Shown here one piece after another: positions 11,601 to 22,754 of a stretch of 64,000 nucleotides of DNA (position 1 is the first letter of the stretch; each line of letters opens with the position of its first letter). The notes under the pieces were generated by a model that did no database searches, was not told the origin of the DNA, and saw only the letters and a program-made list of their open reading frames with translations. A program made the position numbers and the translations under genes. The stretch is from Gambelia wislizenii. Its lineage: Eukaryota > Chordata > Lepidosauria > Squamata > Crotaphytidae. The stretch spans positions 16,344,501 through 16,408,500 of the forward strand of contig JAUMIR010000014.1 of the NCBI GenBank assembly GCA_030847615.1, read 5' to 3'.

Positions 11601-12750
11601 TTTTTTACAATTATCATTCATCTAGGAATTTCGCCCCTTCTTCTGTCTCCTGAAATAGCTTTGGATTTCTTTGAGTTTTTCTGAAAAATTCCAGTCATGC
11701 ATTTAGATTTTTTCCCAAAAGCCCATGATTCCACATCTTTTATTTTTCTTCTTATAGGGTGGTCACTGTATTAATTTGGAGTGATAGCATTCCTATCACA
11801 GACTGAATAAGATGTGTTGTTACACAATTGATTCTCATTTTCACAAGGCTTTTAGAGGTCAGGGCTCTTTTAAAACAAAATAATAATTAAATCTCCAGAT
11901 GTGAGAATGGGTATATTTTTCTTCTTTTACTGATCTTTCTGCAAACTCTACAGGGTCTTCTACACAAGAGGAAATAATGCTAATTCCTGTGCATTAATGC
12001 TAATTCTCAGTGGCATTCTTTTGTCTCCTTGATGCTTTGCTAAAAGGATACGCTGAGAAGCTACCTACAGTTTGAAGTTCAGACACCCACAAATCAAGAT
12101 GGTGGCTATAAATTAGAGGGATAAATGTTGCTTCCACTGCGCACAGTGTGTGTGTGTGTGTATGTGTGTGTGTGTGTATAAAGCAGAGGTGCACAATTGC
12201 AACCTTGTACTAACAACTTATTTGGGTGATTGGCAGAGCAAAAAACTTCACAATCACTAACTCGAAAAATCTAACAGAGTGCTTCCAACCAATCAGATGT
12301 CTAGTTCTGCCCTCTCCAAGACTGCGCAGCAAATTGAATTGGTTATCTTAATGGGAACTAATGCACATTTCCTCATATTATTTATTAAAATATGGGGAAA
12401 GCCGCAAAGGCTTTTCCTGTTCAGTAAATTGAGTTTTTTGCCCCCCTCCTTCTGAATAAGGTGAATTTCTGCAGGATTGCATAGGGACAAAAGGTATTCC
12501 CAGAAAATTCTGTAAGGAGTATTTTCACTGTCTAGACAACACCAAAGTATTTGAACATGAAAGCTCATATGCATGCAACTCCCCCTTTTTTGACTGTGGA
12601 ATGATGGCTGCTGGATGGGAGGACTATATGCTCGTCCATGTGGATTGACAGTGCAGCAGACCAATGAGGCTATTCTCTTATGCATCTTGCTACTCCCTGT
12701 GACTTTACTGGTTAATACTGTAAATCAAAGGATGGCCAACTGTTTAAAGT
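11600..12750. other. Non-coding, mixed unclassified repeats and a (TG)n tract
   Basis: No coding frame is supported. A (TG)n microsatellite lies at about 12147-12178. The segment near 12515-12535 (AGTATTTTCACTGTCTAGACA) resembles the end of the G1 family at 56190-56204, so part of this stretch may be an old G1 copy. Confidence 0.4.
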
Positions 12751-12751
12751 A

Positions 12752-12981
12752 CAGTTGTCCCACCATATCCACAGATTTGGTATCCATGGATTTAAGTATC
12801 CACAGCTTGAAAATATTCTTTAAAAAACAATAATCGTAAAAGCAAACCTTGATTTTGCCATCTTATATAAGGGACACCATTTTGCTAGGCCATTGCATAT
12901 AATGAGACTTGAGTCTTTATGGATTTTGGTATCCACGGCGGGTCCTGGAACCAAACCCCAGCGAATATGAAGGGACAACTG
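12752..12981. mobile_element. T1 Tigger-like palindromic element, TA flanks
   Basis: Ends CAGTTGTCCCACCATATCC and its inverted partner GAAGGGACAACTG are each flanked by TA. The interior has GGTATCCATGG / CCACGGCGGGTCCTGGAACC, as in mammalian Tigger-type elements. 230 bp, no coding capacity. Confidence 0.88.
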
Positions 12982-13056
12982 TAATCCCAGCCAATTAACC
13001 TTATGAGTTTTTGTCTGTTCATTAATCTGTTAAATCTGCACTATTCACGTATGATT

Positions 13057-13057
<1 letters not shown>

Positions 13058-13088
<31 letters not shown>
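13058..13088. repeat. (CA)n microsatellite
   Basis: About 15 uninterrupted CA units. Confidence 0.95.
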
Positions 13089-13090
<2 letters not shown>

Positions 13091-13651
13091 CTCCAGAGGT
13101 GGCACTATTTCTTCTAAGATGGCAGTGGTCCTTTCGGTATGTATTTGTACTAAAAACTACATTAAAAATTAAAAATCTGCTGCCATATGATCGAGGGCAT
13201 TTTTGACCTAGCAAAATGTTCTTAATTGATGGGTTGAACTGATAACTTTATACTGATAAATTGATGGGTTGAATTTATAAAGCTCACTTTGGGGGACTAC
13301 AAGTCCCAGAATTGGGGTGACTGGGAATTCTAGCTCAAAAAGTAACATTTTGAGCACTGGGAAGGACAAGCTGAGCAACTTCTGCTATACTGTTGTCCTT
13401 CCTATTCCCTGGGGTTAGGGGTGCAAGACTTTCATGAAAGTGGAAATATCTCTAGGCCCCCCCAACTATATTTAACACACAAACAAAGAATATGATCTGC
13501 AGATTCAGCCCACCACAGATGCCTTTGAGATGGTGGGGTTCCTTCACAAAGCAGAAGCAAGTAGCTGGTGGGACTTGCTGCCGCCTCCACAGCTGCCCTA
13601 CTCCATGTTTATTAGGAACGTGTAAGCCTCACGATGTGTTCTGAGTCTCTC
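13089..13651. other. Non-coding, nothing recognised
   Basis: No open frame of note and no clear element ends. Contains a GACTACAAGTCCCAGAATT-type stretch near 13294, a motif that recurs in several of the palindromic elements. Confidence 0.4.
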
Positions 13652-13654
13652 TCA

Positions 13655-14250
13655 GGAGATTATCAGATGTGCTAAATACAGCGTTATCACGGTGCCAGGA
13701 GATCGCTAAAGGGCTTCCTTTTCAGACGCTGTCATTCCCTTCTTGTAATGCACCCGTTCTGCTGCCGTTCTGCCAGCGCTGCTTTTTATTGATGGGAAAA
13801 GCCATCAATACCTCCCTTGTTCTGTTGCTGTCCCAGATTTGACAGTGACGGAAAAGGTGCCCCGTTTCTTTGGTGAGATCCTAGCTTCAATGGGAGGTCC
13901 CTACCAGAACACATCCTGGTGAGATCGGGACATCCAGGTAAGTGATTCACTTTTTAAAAACTTCCTTGGTTTACTCAGAAGTTTTAAAGTGTGTTTTTGT
14001 GCTTGCTGTCACTTTTTGTCTTGTATTTCCCTTTTTATTTTTGAATTTCCCACACTCTCGTCTTCTCGCGAGAACGGGCGGGATTTCATTCCAGGAAGTG
14101 AATGGAGCTCTGTTAGAGCTCCATTCACTCCTGGGCTGCCCTGAAGACGTGAATAAGGTAGGTGTGAAAAGTTTTGTAGTTATGCCAGGAGAGACGGGAA
14201 AGGAGATTGTGGGACAGGAACGCTTTTTTTGTTCCTGACTGATAATCTCC
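13655..14250 (+). mobile_element. M1 non-autonomous DNA transposon, 596 bp, 3-bp TSD TCA
   Basis: Begins GGAGATTATCAGATG and ends with the inverted CTGATAATCTCC. TCA lies on both sides (13652-13654 and 14251-14253). Its interior carries TTTTTATTGATGGGAAAAGC, GGTGAGATCGGGACATCCAG and GAATGGAGCTCTGTTAGAGC. The same order is seen in copies at 16302-17349, 20765-21360, 37406-37805 and 51645-52244. No transposase frame. Confidence 0.88.
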
Positions 14251-14317
14251 TCAGTCTCGTGAGGCTTGCAGTTCCTATTAAAAATGGCATAGGGCAGCAG
14301 CAGAGACCGGGGCTGCA

Positions 14318-14379
14318 AATAATCCGTGAAGACTCAAATCCCCCCAAAATTAAACCCACAAATGTGGAGGGCCAACTGT
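14318..14379. mobile_element. T1 Tigger-like remnant
   Basis: CCGTGAAGACTCAAATCCCC and TGTGGAGGGCCAACTGTA match the inner and outer ends of T1 elements with the middle deleted. Confidence 0.6.
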
Positions 14380-14786
14380 ATTTATTTGTTTGCTCCTGTG
14401 GAAGATGGGTCATTTTGCACCTACCCACCCACTGCACTAGATATTGGGGAAGACTCACAGAGATACAGTTGGAGACACATCTATTTCATCACCACACTAC
14501 TGGAAATGTTTCTTAAGGTTGCACCATTTTGCTTCCTGGTTGCCAAATGCTTCCTTGCGCATAGACATTTTTGCCCAGCTTTTTTATCAGGACTTTTGGA
14601 CTCACTTACATGTTGGAGACCCACTTGATGATGAGTTTTTGAAATATCTATGCTCATCCTGTTCTATGCATCATTGGGCTGCTCGCAACAAACCACAATG
14701 AAACGAGGTTTTGAAGAAAGGCAAAACAATATGTATCTCATAACCTGTAAAACTGAATGTTAACTGTAGGTTTTGTGTTATGTCTG

Positions 14787-14808
14787 ATTCTCTCTCTCTC
14801 TCTCTCTA
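14787..14808. repeat. (TC)n microsatellite
   Basis: Uninterrupted TC units. Confidence 0.85.
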
Positions 14809-15154
14809 ATCAAATACCATTAATACTTTCAATAAATTTGTCAGTGAAAGGTTTGTGGAGTCTGTAGTGAGAGCATGGACACTCCTCCCCGAGGCTAGCA
14901 ATGTAATCCTTCACTAGTTTTCTTCTGGAAAGAAGCAGCAATTTTCTTCCCACTGCCAGAAGTCTTTGGAAGCCACATGTCCTCTGAAGCCTAGTCACAA
15001 TTTGGGACTCATTCTGTGCAAACTCCACATATGGTTACTTTGTACAGAAAACAGCCTTTTCTGTGCAGGAAATAATATGGGGCTGCAATTCTGCATCACA
15101 GTCTACCTTGTGTAACTTTTCAAATCCTTACCTGCTTTTCAGAGGTAGCTAACA

Positions 15155-15297
15155 CATTGTAAACTGCTTAGAGAGTGCCTAGAGGTGTAGATGTGTAAGT
15201 ACTGCTGCTAACAATTTGTAAGGCTCTGAGAGCCTTTGTGGCTGAAGAGTGGGGTATAAATACTCTGATAAAAACAAATAAGTAAATAAATAAAACC
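15155..15297 (+). mobile_element. L2-like LINE/SINE 3' end
   Basis: GTAAGGCTCTGAGAGCC, GGCTGAAGAGTGGGGTATAA and a terminal AAATAAGTAAATAAATAAA run form the L2-type tail seen elsewhere in the window (for example 33240-33330). Confidence 0.6.
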
Positions 15298-15357
15298 CTG
15301 CTTGTGGACAGAGAAGATGCATATCAGGGCAGCAGCAAGAGTGCTCCAACACACATT

Positions 15358-16026
15358 AGAATAATAGAACCATAGAATTATAGAGTTGTAAGAGACCACA
15401 AGGGCCATCCAGTCCAACACCCTGCCATGCAGGGAATCATGATCAAAGCATTCCCAACAGATGGCCATCCAGCCTCTGTTTAAAAACCTCCAAAGGAGGA
15501 GACTCGACTACACTCCGAGGCAGTGCATTCCACTTCTGAACAGCTCTTGCTGTCAGGAAGTTCTTCTTAATGTTTAGGTGGAATCTCTTTTCCTGGAGTT
15601 TGAACCAATTGCTCTGTGTCCTAGTCTCTGGAGCAGCAGAAAACCAGCTTACTCCATCCTCAGTATGACATCCCTTCAAATATTTAAACATGGTTACTGT
15701 GTCCCCTCCTCACCTTCTCTTCTCCAGACCAAACATGCCCAGCTCCCTAAGCCACTCCACATAGGGCATAATGGCTTCCAGACCTCCCACCATTTTGGTC
15801 ACCCTCCTCTGGACACGTTCCAGCTTGTCCATATCCTTGAATTTTGGGGCCCAGAACTAGACTCAGTATTCCAGGTGAGGCCTGGCCAAAGCAGAATAGA
15901 GTGGCACTATTACTTCCCTTGGGCTAGACACTAAACTCCTATTAATGCAGCCTAGAATTGCATTGGCTTTTTTAGTTGCTACATCACACTGCTGACTCAT
16001 GTTCAGCTTGTAGTCCACTAAGACTC
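15358..16026 (-). mobile_element. CR1 LINE fragment
   Basis: Minus strand carries the CR1 tail, 3' UTR core and ORF2 C-terminus ([52 protein letters not shown]), extending upstream to the [16 protein letters not shown] region with frameshifts. Confidence 0.9.
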
Positions 16027-16029
16027 ATT

Positions 16030-16301
16030 AGGCATAGATGGTGCACATTGGGCTCTTCTGGTGCACACTGGGCACTTCTTATGCACATGGGGCATGCCTG
16101 ATACGCATGCTGGGCTCTTCTGATCCACATTGGACACTTTTACTGTGTCCCAGCACTTCCTACTGCTGTCCAGACAGGTACTGGGGAGAGCTTTGTTGCA
16201 TATTGGTACCCACTGTACATTGGGCCATGGCACATTAATCACACCATGGAGGCCCATGCAGAGCAATGTCACAGAAGCCCCTACGTGAATATGGACATGG
16301 A
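16030..16301 (+). repeat. U1 dispersed repeat with internal 20-bp tandem units
   Basis: Consecutive diverged units of about 20 bp of the form TGGTGCACATTGGGCTCTTC and TGGTGCACACTGGGCACTTC, then CAGCACTTCC and later CATGGAGGCCCATGC, as in the copies at 22755-23300 and 45650-46060. It is broken on the right by M1 at 16302. Class unknown. Confidence 0.7.
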
Positions 16302-17349
16302 GGAGAGTACCAGACAGGAACAAAAAAAGTGTCCCTGTCCAATCTCCACTCCCGCCCCTGTCCTGTCCCATTCCTGCCACAATCACCCTCCCCATCACAC
16401 TTACCTTCTCTTCCATGGAAAATGCATCCCAGGAGTGACCAGAGCTCTAATGGAGCTCTCTTCACTTCCCAGATCAAAATCCTGCAGATTCTCACGAGAA
16501 GATGTGAGTGAGGGAAATTCAAAAAGAAAAAGAAACAAAAAAAGTGACAGCAAGCACAAAAATACACAAATTAACAAGTAACCTGTGGAAGGTCATAAAA
16601 AGTGTGTCACTTACCTGGATGTCCCGATCTCACCCAGAAGTCTTCTGGCAGGGACTGCCCATTGATGCTGTGATCTCGCCAGCATAACGGGGCACCTTTT
16701 TACTCACAGGAACATCCGTGACAAAAACAGAATGGTGAATCTATTGATGGCTTCTCCCGTCAATAAAAAGCAGCACTGGTGGAACGGGTGCATAATAGGT
16801 GTGTGTGTCAGGGGATGATAGGACACTCAATCCCCAGCAGAAGCCAAAAACTATCTCAGCAGACTTAGTAGCAACCCGTTCCCAAGAATACTCACATACA
16901 GAGTGTTTTGATGTCCAGAAAACAGGAGGTACTTTAATCTTCAGGTAGTTGCAGATATTCACAAATATTTGCAATCTCATCAGTCAAACTGCTACGCCAG
17001 GAACCCATGAATCACAAAAAGAGAATGAGCTCTGGACTAGCTCCCTTATATACACATCTACAGGGCATTGGTTTATTCAATCACATGGGTGCATTACATC
17101 AGATCTTTCACTCCAAAACCTTGCCCTCTAGTAAACCTCCTTCTGCAGCTGTGGCCTGACTAGGCATGACTTGGCAGTTCATGGAGTCGGCCATTATGAC
17201 TCAGCATGACTCTGCAGTTTTTTGACCATTTTATAATGGAGTTCAGTTTCTAACTCCTGACAAGGGGGACGACGTCATCTGAAAAGGGAGTCCTTTTGCG
17301 ATCTCCTGGCATTCATGTAACACTACTTTTAACCTGTCTGATAATCTCC
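16302..17349 (-). mobile_element. M1 DNA transposon split by a solo LTR
   Basis: Reverse-oriented M1: left end GGAGAGTACCAGACAGG, right end CTGATAATCTCC. Flanking triplets are GGA and TGA, one mismatch. Removing the LTR at 16802-17262 leaves about the standard 596-bp element. Confidence 0.8.
16802..17262 (-). mobile_element. LTR-C solo LTR (minus strand)
   Basis: On the minus strand it starts TGTCAGGAGTTAG and ends CCCCTGACA, with a TATATAAGG promoter-like box about halfway and ATTAAAG downstream, the order expected of a retroelement LTR. Flanks AGGTG / AGGGG suggest a 5-bp duplication with one mismatch; the left edge is uncertain by two bases because of a TG run. It interrupts M1, so it is the younger insertion. 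Confidence 0.75.
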
Positions 17350-17372
17350 TGAGAAATTGCTCAGGTTTATTT

Positions 17373-17465
17373 GATACCCAACTATTGAAATAATGTGATC
17401 ACACACAAGGCATTGGGTTGAAATATGGGTAACTTTATTTAATTTACCGTATCACCTGTTTATTC
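17373..17465 (+). repeat. Dispersed repeat, partner 18880-18965
   Basis: Shares TTGAAATAA, CACACACAAGGCATTGGGTT, GAAATATGGG and TTTATTTAATNTA...CACCTGTTT with 18880-18965 in the same orientation. The 3' ATTTAAT/CACCTG part may belong to an LTR, which is not proven. Confidence 0.6.
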
Positions 17466-17924
17466 CTTGGGATGTGCAAGAAGGGGGGACAGTGAGAGAG
17501 GAGCTGAAGCAGGTGGTCTCACCCATGCTGACCTCCCCAGCTTCCCCTGGGTGAGACATCTGAGCCCCAAGGGAGACCCCAGATGCTGGGCAAACCCCTG
17601 GCCAACCATCTACTGGAAGGCAAACACAAGGATGAGACTTCTAGTGAGGGCCAAACTCTCCAGCTTGCCTGAAAGACAGCCTCCTTCTCCATCCTGGGTC
17701 ACATGACATGTAAGGATAGTTCCAGAGCCCTATCCTTCACCCCAAAGGGGTGCCATAGGTGTTCAGTGAAATCACCCTTCCCCCACTACCTGTTAAGTAG
17801 CTACCTATTTATGACATCATCCTGAGGTCCAATTCTCCATTCCCCTTCAACAGTGTAGGGTAAGCAAAAAAATCTTCATGGAAAAGTCTTATGACCCTTT
17901 GTTCTGCCCCACCCCTGCAGACTT
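17466..17924. other. Non-coding, nothing recognised
   Basis: GC-richer stretch with a 79-codon chance frame and no family likeness. No element ends found. Confidence 0.4.
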
Positions 17925-18665
17925 CTCTAACCAAGCATGCACGAAGATGGGAGCCATGCATTTGGAAGACTTTACAAAAGAGTCTGGAGTAACAAACACC
18001 TGAGGCGAAGCACAAAAATCAGTGTGTATAGCGCCATTGTACTGTCTATTCTACTTTATGGGTCTGAAACATGGGTCACCTATTGCCACCACTTACGACT
18101 CCTCGAACGCTTTTATCAGTGCTGTATATGCACAATCCTAAATCTACACCGGACTGACTATGTGACGAATGTTGCTGTCCTTGAGCAAGCAGGGATCACC
18201 AGCATTGAGGCCATGATACTGAGAACACAGCTGCACTGGGCAGGGCACGTTTCTAGGATGGAGGACCATCGCCTCCCAAAAATACTACTCTACGGTGAAC
18301 TCGCCACGGGTCAGCGTAAGAGGGGCACTCCAAAAAAGCGATACAAGGACTCCCTGAAACAACACCTCAGGCTCGGCCAAATTGATCACCGACAACGGTC
18401 CGCCCTGGCCTCACATCGGGAGGCATGGAGATGCACTATTCACAATGCTGCAGCCTTATTTGAGAACTCACGCCAAACATGTCTTGAAGAGAAACGACAA
18501 CGCAGAAAGAATCACAACCCAAAAACATCACCCAAGGAGACCTCTGCTGTGCTTTCTGCAACCAGACTTGTCTATCTCGGATTGGCCTTTTTAGTCATCA
18601 GTTCACTTGCAGAAAGCGCAGAATGAGTCCTTCCTGAATCTTCATTTGCGAAGAAAAGCCAGATA
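17925..18665 (+). mobile_element. Non-LTR retrotransposon (C2HC-tailed RT family), 3' part
   Basis: The 229-codon frame at 17937-18626 matches the C-terminal half of the 443-aa frame at 30712-32043: RLYKRVWSNKHLRRSTKISV, GSETWVTY, AGHVSRMEDHRLPKILLYGE, PKKRYKDSLKQHLRLGQID. A frameshift near 18545 destroys the terminal zinc finger. The 3' end (CTTCATTTGCGAAGAAAAGCC) is shared with all four copies. Orientation here is +; the other three are minus. Confidence 0.88.
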
Positions 18666-19060
18666 GGCTGTCTCTTGCACAGAAAAATGCTGTAATCAGG
18701 GATTTATTCTGTGCAAAATTAGGAGGGGTTGATTTGAACAGAAGACAGCATTTTCTGCTCAGGAGACAGCTTTTTCTGTGCAGCAAATAATCTGTGGAGG
18801 AATTTTTATTTTCTGCAAAGAAAATGCTACTTACTGTGGAGAAATATTGGACATGGAGAAACTGCTTAGTTTTATGTGATGACCTACTGTTGAAATAACA
18901 AGACCACACACAAGGCATTGGGTTGAAATATGGGCCACCTTATTTAATCTATCACCTGTTTTCTGCAGAGAAGTATACTTTTCTGCATGGAAAATGCTGT
19001 TTTCTGGGCAAAACAGCCACATGTGATTTTTGCACAAAATAAGTCTCGAACTGCGAAGAT
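18660..19060. repeat. U2 repeat region, short self-complementary TTTTCTGTGCAG units
   Basis: Repeated short motifs such as TTTTCTGTGCAG, CAGAAAATGC and TTTTCTGCATGG occur in both orientations at irregular spacing. Another occurrence is near 15045-15075 (GAAAACAGCC, TTTTCTGTGCAGGAAATAAT). Unclassified. It also contains the 18880-18965 repeat. Confidence 0.5.
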
Positions 19061-19257
19061 TATTGTCAACCCAGGCTTCTTCTTGGCACTCAAAAAATGT
19101 TGTTTTTTTTTTACCATTTTTCAAATATTTTCAAATATTCTTCCTATTCCCACACCAGGCAGATGGGTTCTAGAATCCTGTTAGCTTCATGTCCAAATGT
19201 TAACTGTGGTCCAATGAACAAAAAGGGGTTAATTCTGTGGAGAAACTGTGGTGTTAT

Positions 19258-19350
19258 GCTTAATTGTGTCTTCGTACATGGCAGGGGGTTGGACTAGATG
19301 GCCCTTGCTGTCTCTTCCAACTCTATCTTTCTATTATTTTCTATTCTAAT
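19258..19350 (+). mobile_element. CR1 3' tail fragment
   Basis: GGGGGTTGGACTAGATGGCC and TCTCTTCCAACTC, then a degraded tail. Confidence 0.8.
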
Positions 19351-19669
19351 TTCTGTTGAGGAGCCCCTGCTAGATAGTGTCACTTTCTGGCAGTTCAAGG
19401 TTGGGAAGAGAGGTATGGCCTTGTCTATACTGACTGGCCAGAATACCCTGGCTTCCCACTGGCATATTCCAGCCCTGAATTAGGCCCATTACTCCCCTGT
19501 TACTTGCACAAAACAAGCAGGAGTCCACATGGACAGGCCAGCCCAACTCTGCAGCCCGTCTCTGTCCATGTCACATTCTCTGAAGCCAGGAAGGGCCCTG
19601 AAGCATGTGGTCAAGGCCCCATGCATTTTACCATTTTCTTTTCCTGATTAGATCCCGGCCTCAGGAGCT

Positions 19670-19872
19670 GCGTCTCCTGGCCTTTTTAAAGTCTTGTTTG
19701 TATTTGTTTTTTGAATGTGATTTTAGTTAGGTGGTTTTAATTTTATACTGTTTAATGTCTTTTTATGGGTGAGGGTGAGGGTGAGGGTGGGTGGTGCTTT
19801 TAGTCGGCATTGTAGCGTTTTAATTGTTGGAAGCCGCCCCAATTGTTTTTAGCAGAGGGGCGGGGTAATAAT
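19670..19872 (+). mobile_element. L2-like LINE 3' end
   Basis: CTCCTGGCCTTTTTAAAG, then T-rich 3' UTR and GGAAGCCGCCCCAATTG...GGGGCGGGGTAATAAT. The (TAA)n tail is cut by the LTR at 19873-20572 and continues at 20573-20610. Confidence 0.6.
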
Positions 19873-20572
19873 TGTGGGAAGGTAATGAGTCTAAAAATAA
19901 AATTGTATTAAAAATTCCAGGATCTAGTCCTTTAAAAAGCAACAAGAAATATCTCCTTTAAAAAGGGAGTTAAAAATCATTCACTTTAACTTCATGTTCA
20001 TGCTTCATGCAGAATGCGCTTAGGATTGCAGACTTAAGCTCTATTAACATTTAAAAGGTGTATTCAAGAGGTCTGGGATCCCGCAGTTAAATTAGACTCA
20101 TTACAAAACAAAGGAGTCCGTTTAAAATGCAAATCAAAGTTTACTGAAGGTATATCAATCTCAATCTACATACTAAAACAAACTTAAAAAGAGGTTCCTA
20201 ACTAAGAGTATAAAGGGTATGAAGAACTCACTCAGCCTACAGCGTAGGACTGGCTTCCGATGCATCAAGGCAAGGTTTCAGATGGTTTAAGATGAAGATG
20301 TCTTAAGATGGCAAATATGGCTAAGATGGCTCCAGCCTCAAGGAGACGCAAACTTAAAAGAGAAGTTACACAAAAGCAATACAATTTAAATTAGGTCATG
20401 TCTTAAATGACCCAGCACTCCAGTTGGCTGGAACTGCCCAGTGAAGTAAGAGAAGGGAATTTTGGGAGAACAAATGCATGCAGGGGAAAAAAACCCTAGA
20501 CTTATCTTAGGATGTGAATGAAGTACACAAGATTGCTTTTACATTACAATGATTATTTCCCCACATACTACA
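19873..20572 (-). mobile_element. LTR-A solo LTR, exact 5-bp TSD ATAAT
   Basis: On the minus strand the LTR runs from TGTAGTATGTGGGGAAATAA to ...CCTTCCCACA. ATAAT occurs on both sides (19868-19872, 20573-20577), though the site is in an AAT-rich tail and partly repetitive. Other members are at 33850-34531, 38008-39116 and 40552-41187. No internal retroelement region is attached. Confidence 0.87.
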
Positions 20573-20611
20573 ATAATAATAATAACAACAACAACAACAA
20601 CAATAATAACC
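20573..20611. repeat. (AAT)n/(AAC)n tract
   Basis: Simple repeat, the tail of the L2-like element interrupted by LTR-A. Confidence 0.85.
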
Positions 20612-20764
20612 AGCCTTGTTCACATACTGTGGGACTGCTTCTTGGCTTCAGAGATTGTGATGTGGATGAAAGTGGTGGCAACTGGCGAGATGGGCCAGTG
20701 TGGTAGCATGGTCTCCTATAGATCTGCAAGGCCCAATCCATGTTTTGTGTGTGTGTGCGTGTGT

Positions 20765-21360
20765 GGAGATTATCAGACAGGAATGGAAAAAGCATTCCTG
20801 TCCTGTCCACTCCTGCCCCTGTCCGGTGCTGTCACGCCACAATCCCCCTCCCTCCCACACTTACCTCCTCTCCTGTTGTTCCAGCAGCCCAGGAGTGAAT
20901 GGAGCTCTAACGGAGCTCCTTTCACTTCCTGGATCGAAATCCCGCAGATTCTCGCAAGAAGACGCGAGAGCAGGAAATTCAAAAAGAAAAAGAACATTAA
21001 AAAATGACAGCAAGCACAAAAGCACACTTTAAAAGGTAGAAGCAACTCAAGAAGGGTCATAAAAAGTGTGACACTTACCTGGATGTCCTGAGCTCACCTG
21101 GAAGTGTTCTGGCAGGGAACTTCCATTGACGCTGGGATCTCACCAGCATAATGGGGCACCTTGTGGCATGCAGGAACATCTGTGACATGAACAGAATGGG
21201 GGATCTATTGACAGCTTCTTCTGTCAATAAAAAGCAGTGCCAGCGGAACGGCAGCAGAACGGGTGCATAATGAGGGGGAACGATGTCATTTGATAAGGGA
21301 GTCCTTTTGTGATCTTCTGGCATTCGTGTAATGCCACGTCTGATGCATCTGATAATCTCC
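20765..21360 (-). mobile_element. M1 DNA transposon, 596 bp, inserted in a (TG)n tract
   Basis: GGAGATTATCAGACAGG on the left and GCATCTGATAATCTCC on the right. The flanking triplet TGT occurs on both sides but lies in a TG repeat, so the TSD is consistent but not independent evidence. Same length as the copy at 13655-14250. Confidence 0.85.
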
Positions 21361-21424
21361 TGTGTGTGTGTGAAAAGAAGTGTTTCCCCCCAGGGATTTT
21401 GCTAAAACATTTCAATGGGCTTTA

Positions 21425-21575
21425 CCCTGTCTTCTCCCTGTCTTAGCCCCATCTTAGCCTCGGGCATTGTGAGGACTGCCTGGGGGTAAAACAGGGCAAA
21501 AGCAGTTCATCTGTTTCATCTGGACTGCAGGGCTCCAAGACAAGGGCAAGATGGGGTAAATTTCTCAACCATTCC
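21425..21575. repeat. U4 dispersed repeat copy
   Basis: Ordered matches to 10115-10245 (GTGAGGACTGCCTGGGG, GGGCAAAAGCAG, GGACTGCAGGGCTCC, GGGCAAGATGGGGTAA). Confidence 0.55.
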
Positions 21576-21850
21576 TCACCTGGGGAGCAGTATATGTGCA
21601 CCCAGCCCAGGAGACCTGTTTTCCGATCTTGGGTATTTGGAGTGACAGTCCAGTGATGGTAGGATTTATTACTTTGGGCTCTGATTTTACCACTTTCCAG
21701 GAGGGGCTGCAAGACCCCATCAGTTAATGGATCGTGATGGTTCCTCAGTTGTGGAGCAGCTACTGCTTTGATCTACTACCAGTAAATCCTACACCACAGG
21801 CTATGTTTCATTACTTCATGAGTCCGTAGCTATGTCGTAGAAACACAAGG

Positions 21851-21985
21851 AAATTTATTTATTTATTTATTTATTTATTTATAACCCGCTCTTCAGCCAC
21901 AAAGGCTATCAGAGTGGCTTACAAATGGTCAATTTAACAGTTTCCTGCCCTCAGGTTTACAATCTAAATAAGACATGACATATAA
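21851..21985 (-). mobile_element. (TTTA)n and L2-like tail
   Basis: A (TTTA)n run at 21854-21883 followed by ACCCGCTCTTCAGCC and GAGTGGCTTAC: a minus-strand L2-type tail. Confidence 0.6.
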
Positions 21986-22055
21986 GGAAAAGGGAATGGC
22001 CATGGGGGTAGGGATTAAATCCAGCGAATACTGCTGGTTCTTCTCTCCCTCCAAG

Positions 22056-22381
22056 CAGGGCCGGTTTAACCTGTCTGCCAAATCAGCATTGGCAGGGGGC
22101 CCCGAGGTCAAGAGGGGGCCCCGTGTTGGCCTCCTTAATCTGACGAAGGAACAGCCAGGAGACAGCCGGGAGGAGCCCCCTCTTACCCTCCTCCTCCAAA
22201 AACCTCCTGCTGGCTTTTTTAAAAAAACAAACAAAACAGCCTCTCCAAAACTAAAGAGAAAGAGAAAGAAACAGCAGCCCTCCATGGCAAAAGCTGGAGG
22301 GAAAGGCACATCGGAGAGGGTGAGTGTGTGTGTGAGAGAGAGAGACAGGGAATTTGAGGGTTGTCTCCCTCAGAAAGGGCT

Positions 22382-22421
<40 letters not shown>

Positions 22422-22500
22422 GCCCATGTGCCTTCAAGTCATATGGGGGCCCCAAAGTAAAGCATTGCAGGGGGCCCCAAAATTCCTTAAACCGGCCCTG
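22056..22500. mobile_element. Non-autonomous hAT element, exact 8-bp TSD
   Basis: CAGGGCCGGTTTAA ... TTAAACCGGCCCTG form a perfect 14-bp terminal inverted repeat pair. CCTCCAAG is duplicated exactly at 22048-22055 and 22501-22508. Outer sequences match 9102-9476, but the core is different and contains a (CTTT)n tract (22380-22420). It interrupts the 98-bp minisatellite to its right. Confidence 0.95.
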
Positions 22501-22745
22501 CCTCCAAGGGCAGGGTCGTGGCAATTGGGCTGGAGGGAAGGCCTTTCACCTGCTTCTGGGCCCAGGCCTGATGGAGTTCTGCCTGCCTCTTCTTCTCTCC
22601 CTCCAAGGCAGAGCGGTGGCAGTTGGGCTGGAGGGAGGGCCTTCCACCTGCTTCTGGGCCCAGGCCTGATGGAGTTCTGCCTGCCTCTTCTTCTCTCCCT
22701 CCAAGGCAGGGTGGTGGCAATTGGGATGGAGGGAGGGCCTTTCAC
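22501..22745. repeat. 98-99 bp minisatellite, about 2.5 units
   Basis: Units start at 22502, 22601 and 22699 with CTCCAAGG and contain GGCCCAGGCCTGATGGAGTT and GCCTGCCTCTTCTTCTCTCC. The piece before the hAT element (22039-22055) is part of another unit. Confidence 0.9.
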
Positions 22746-22754
22746 TTGCTTCCT

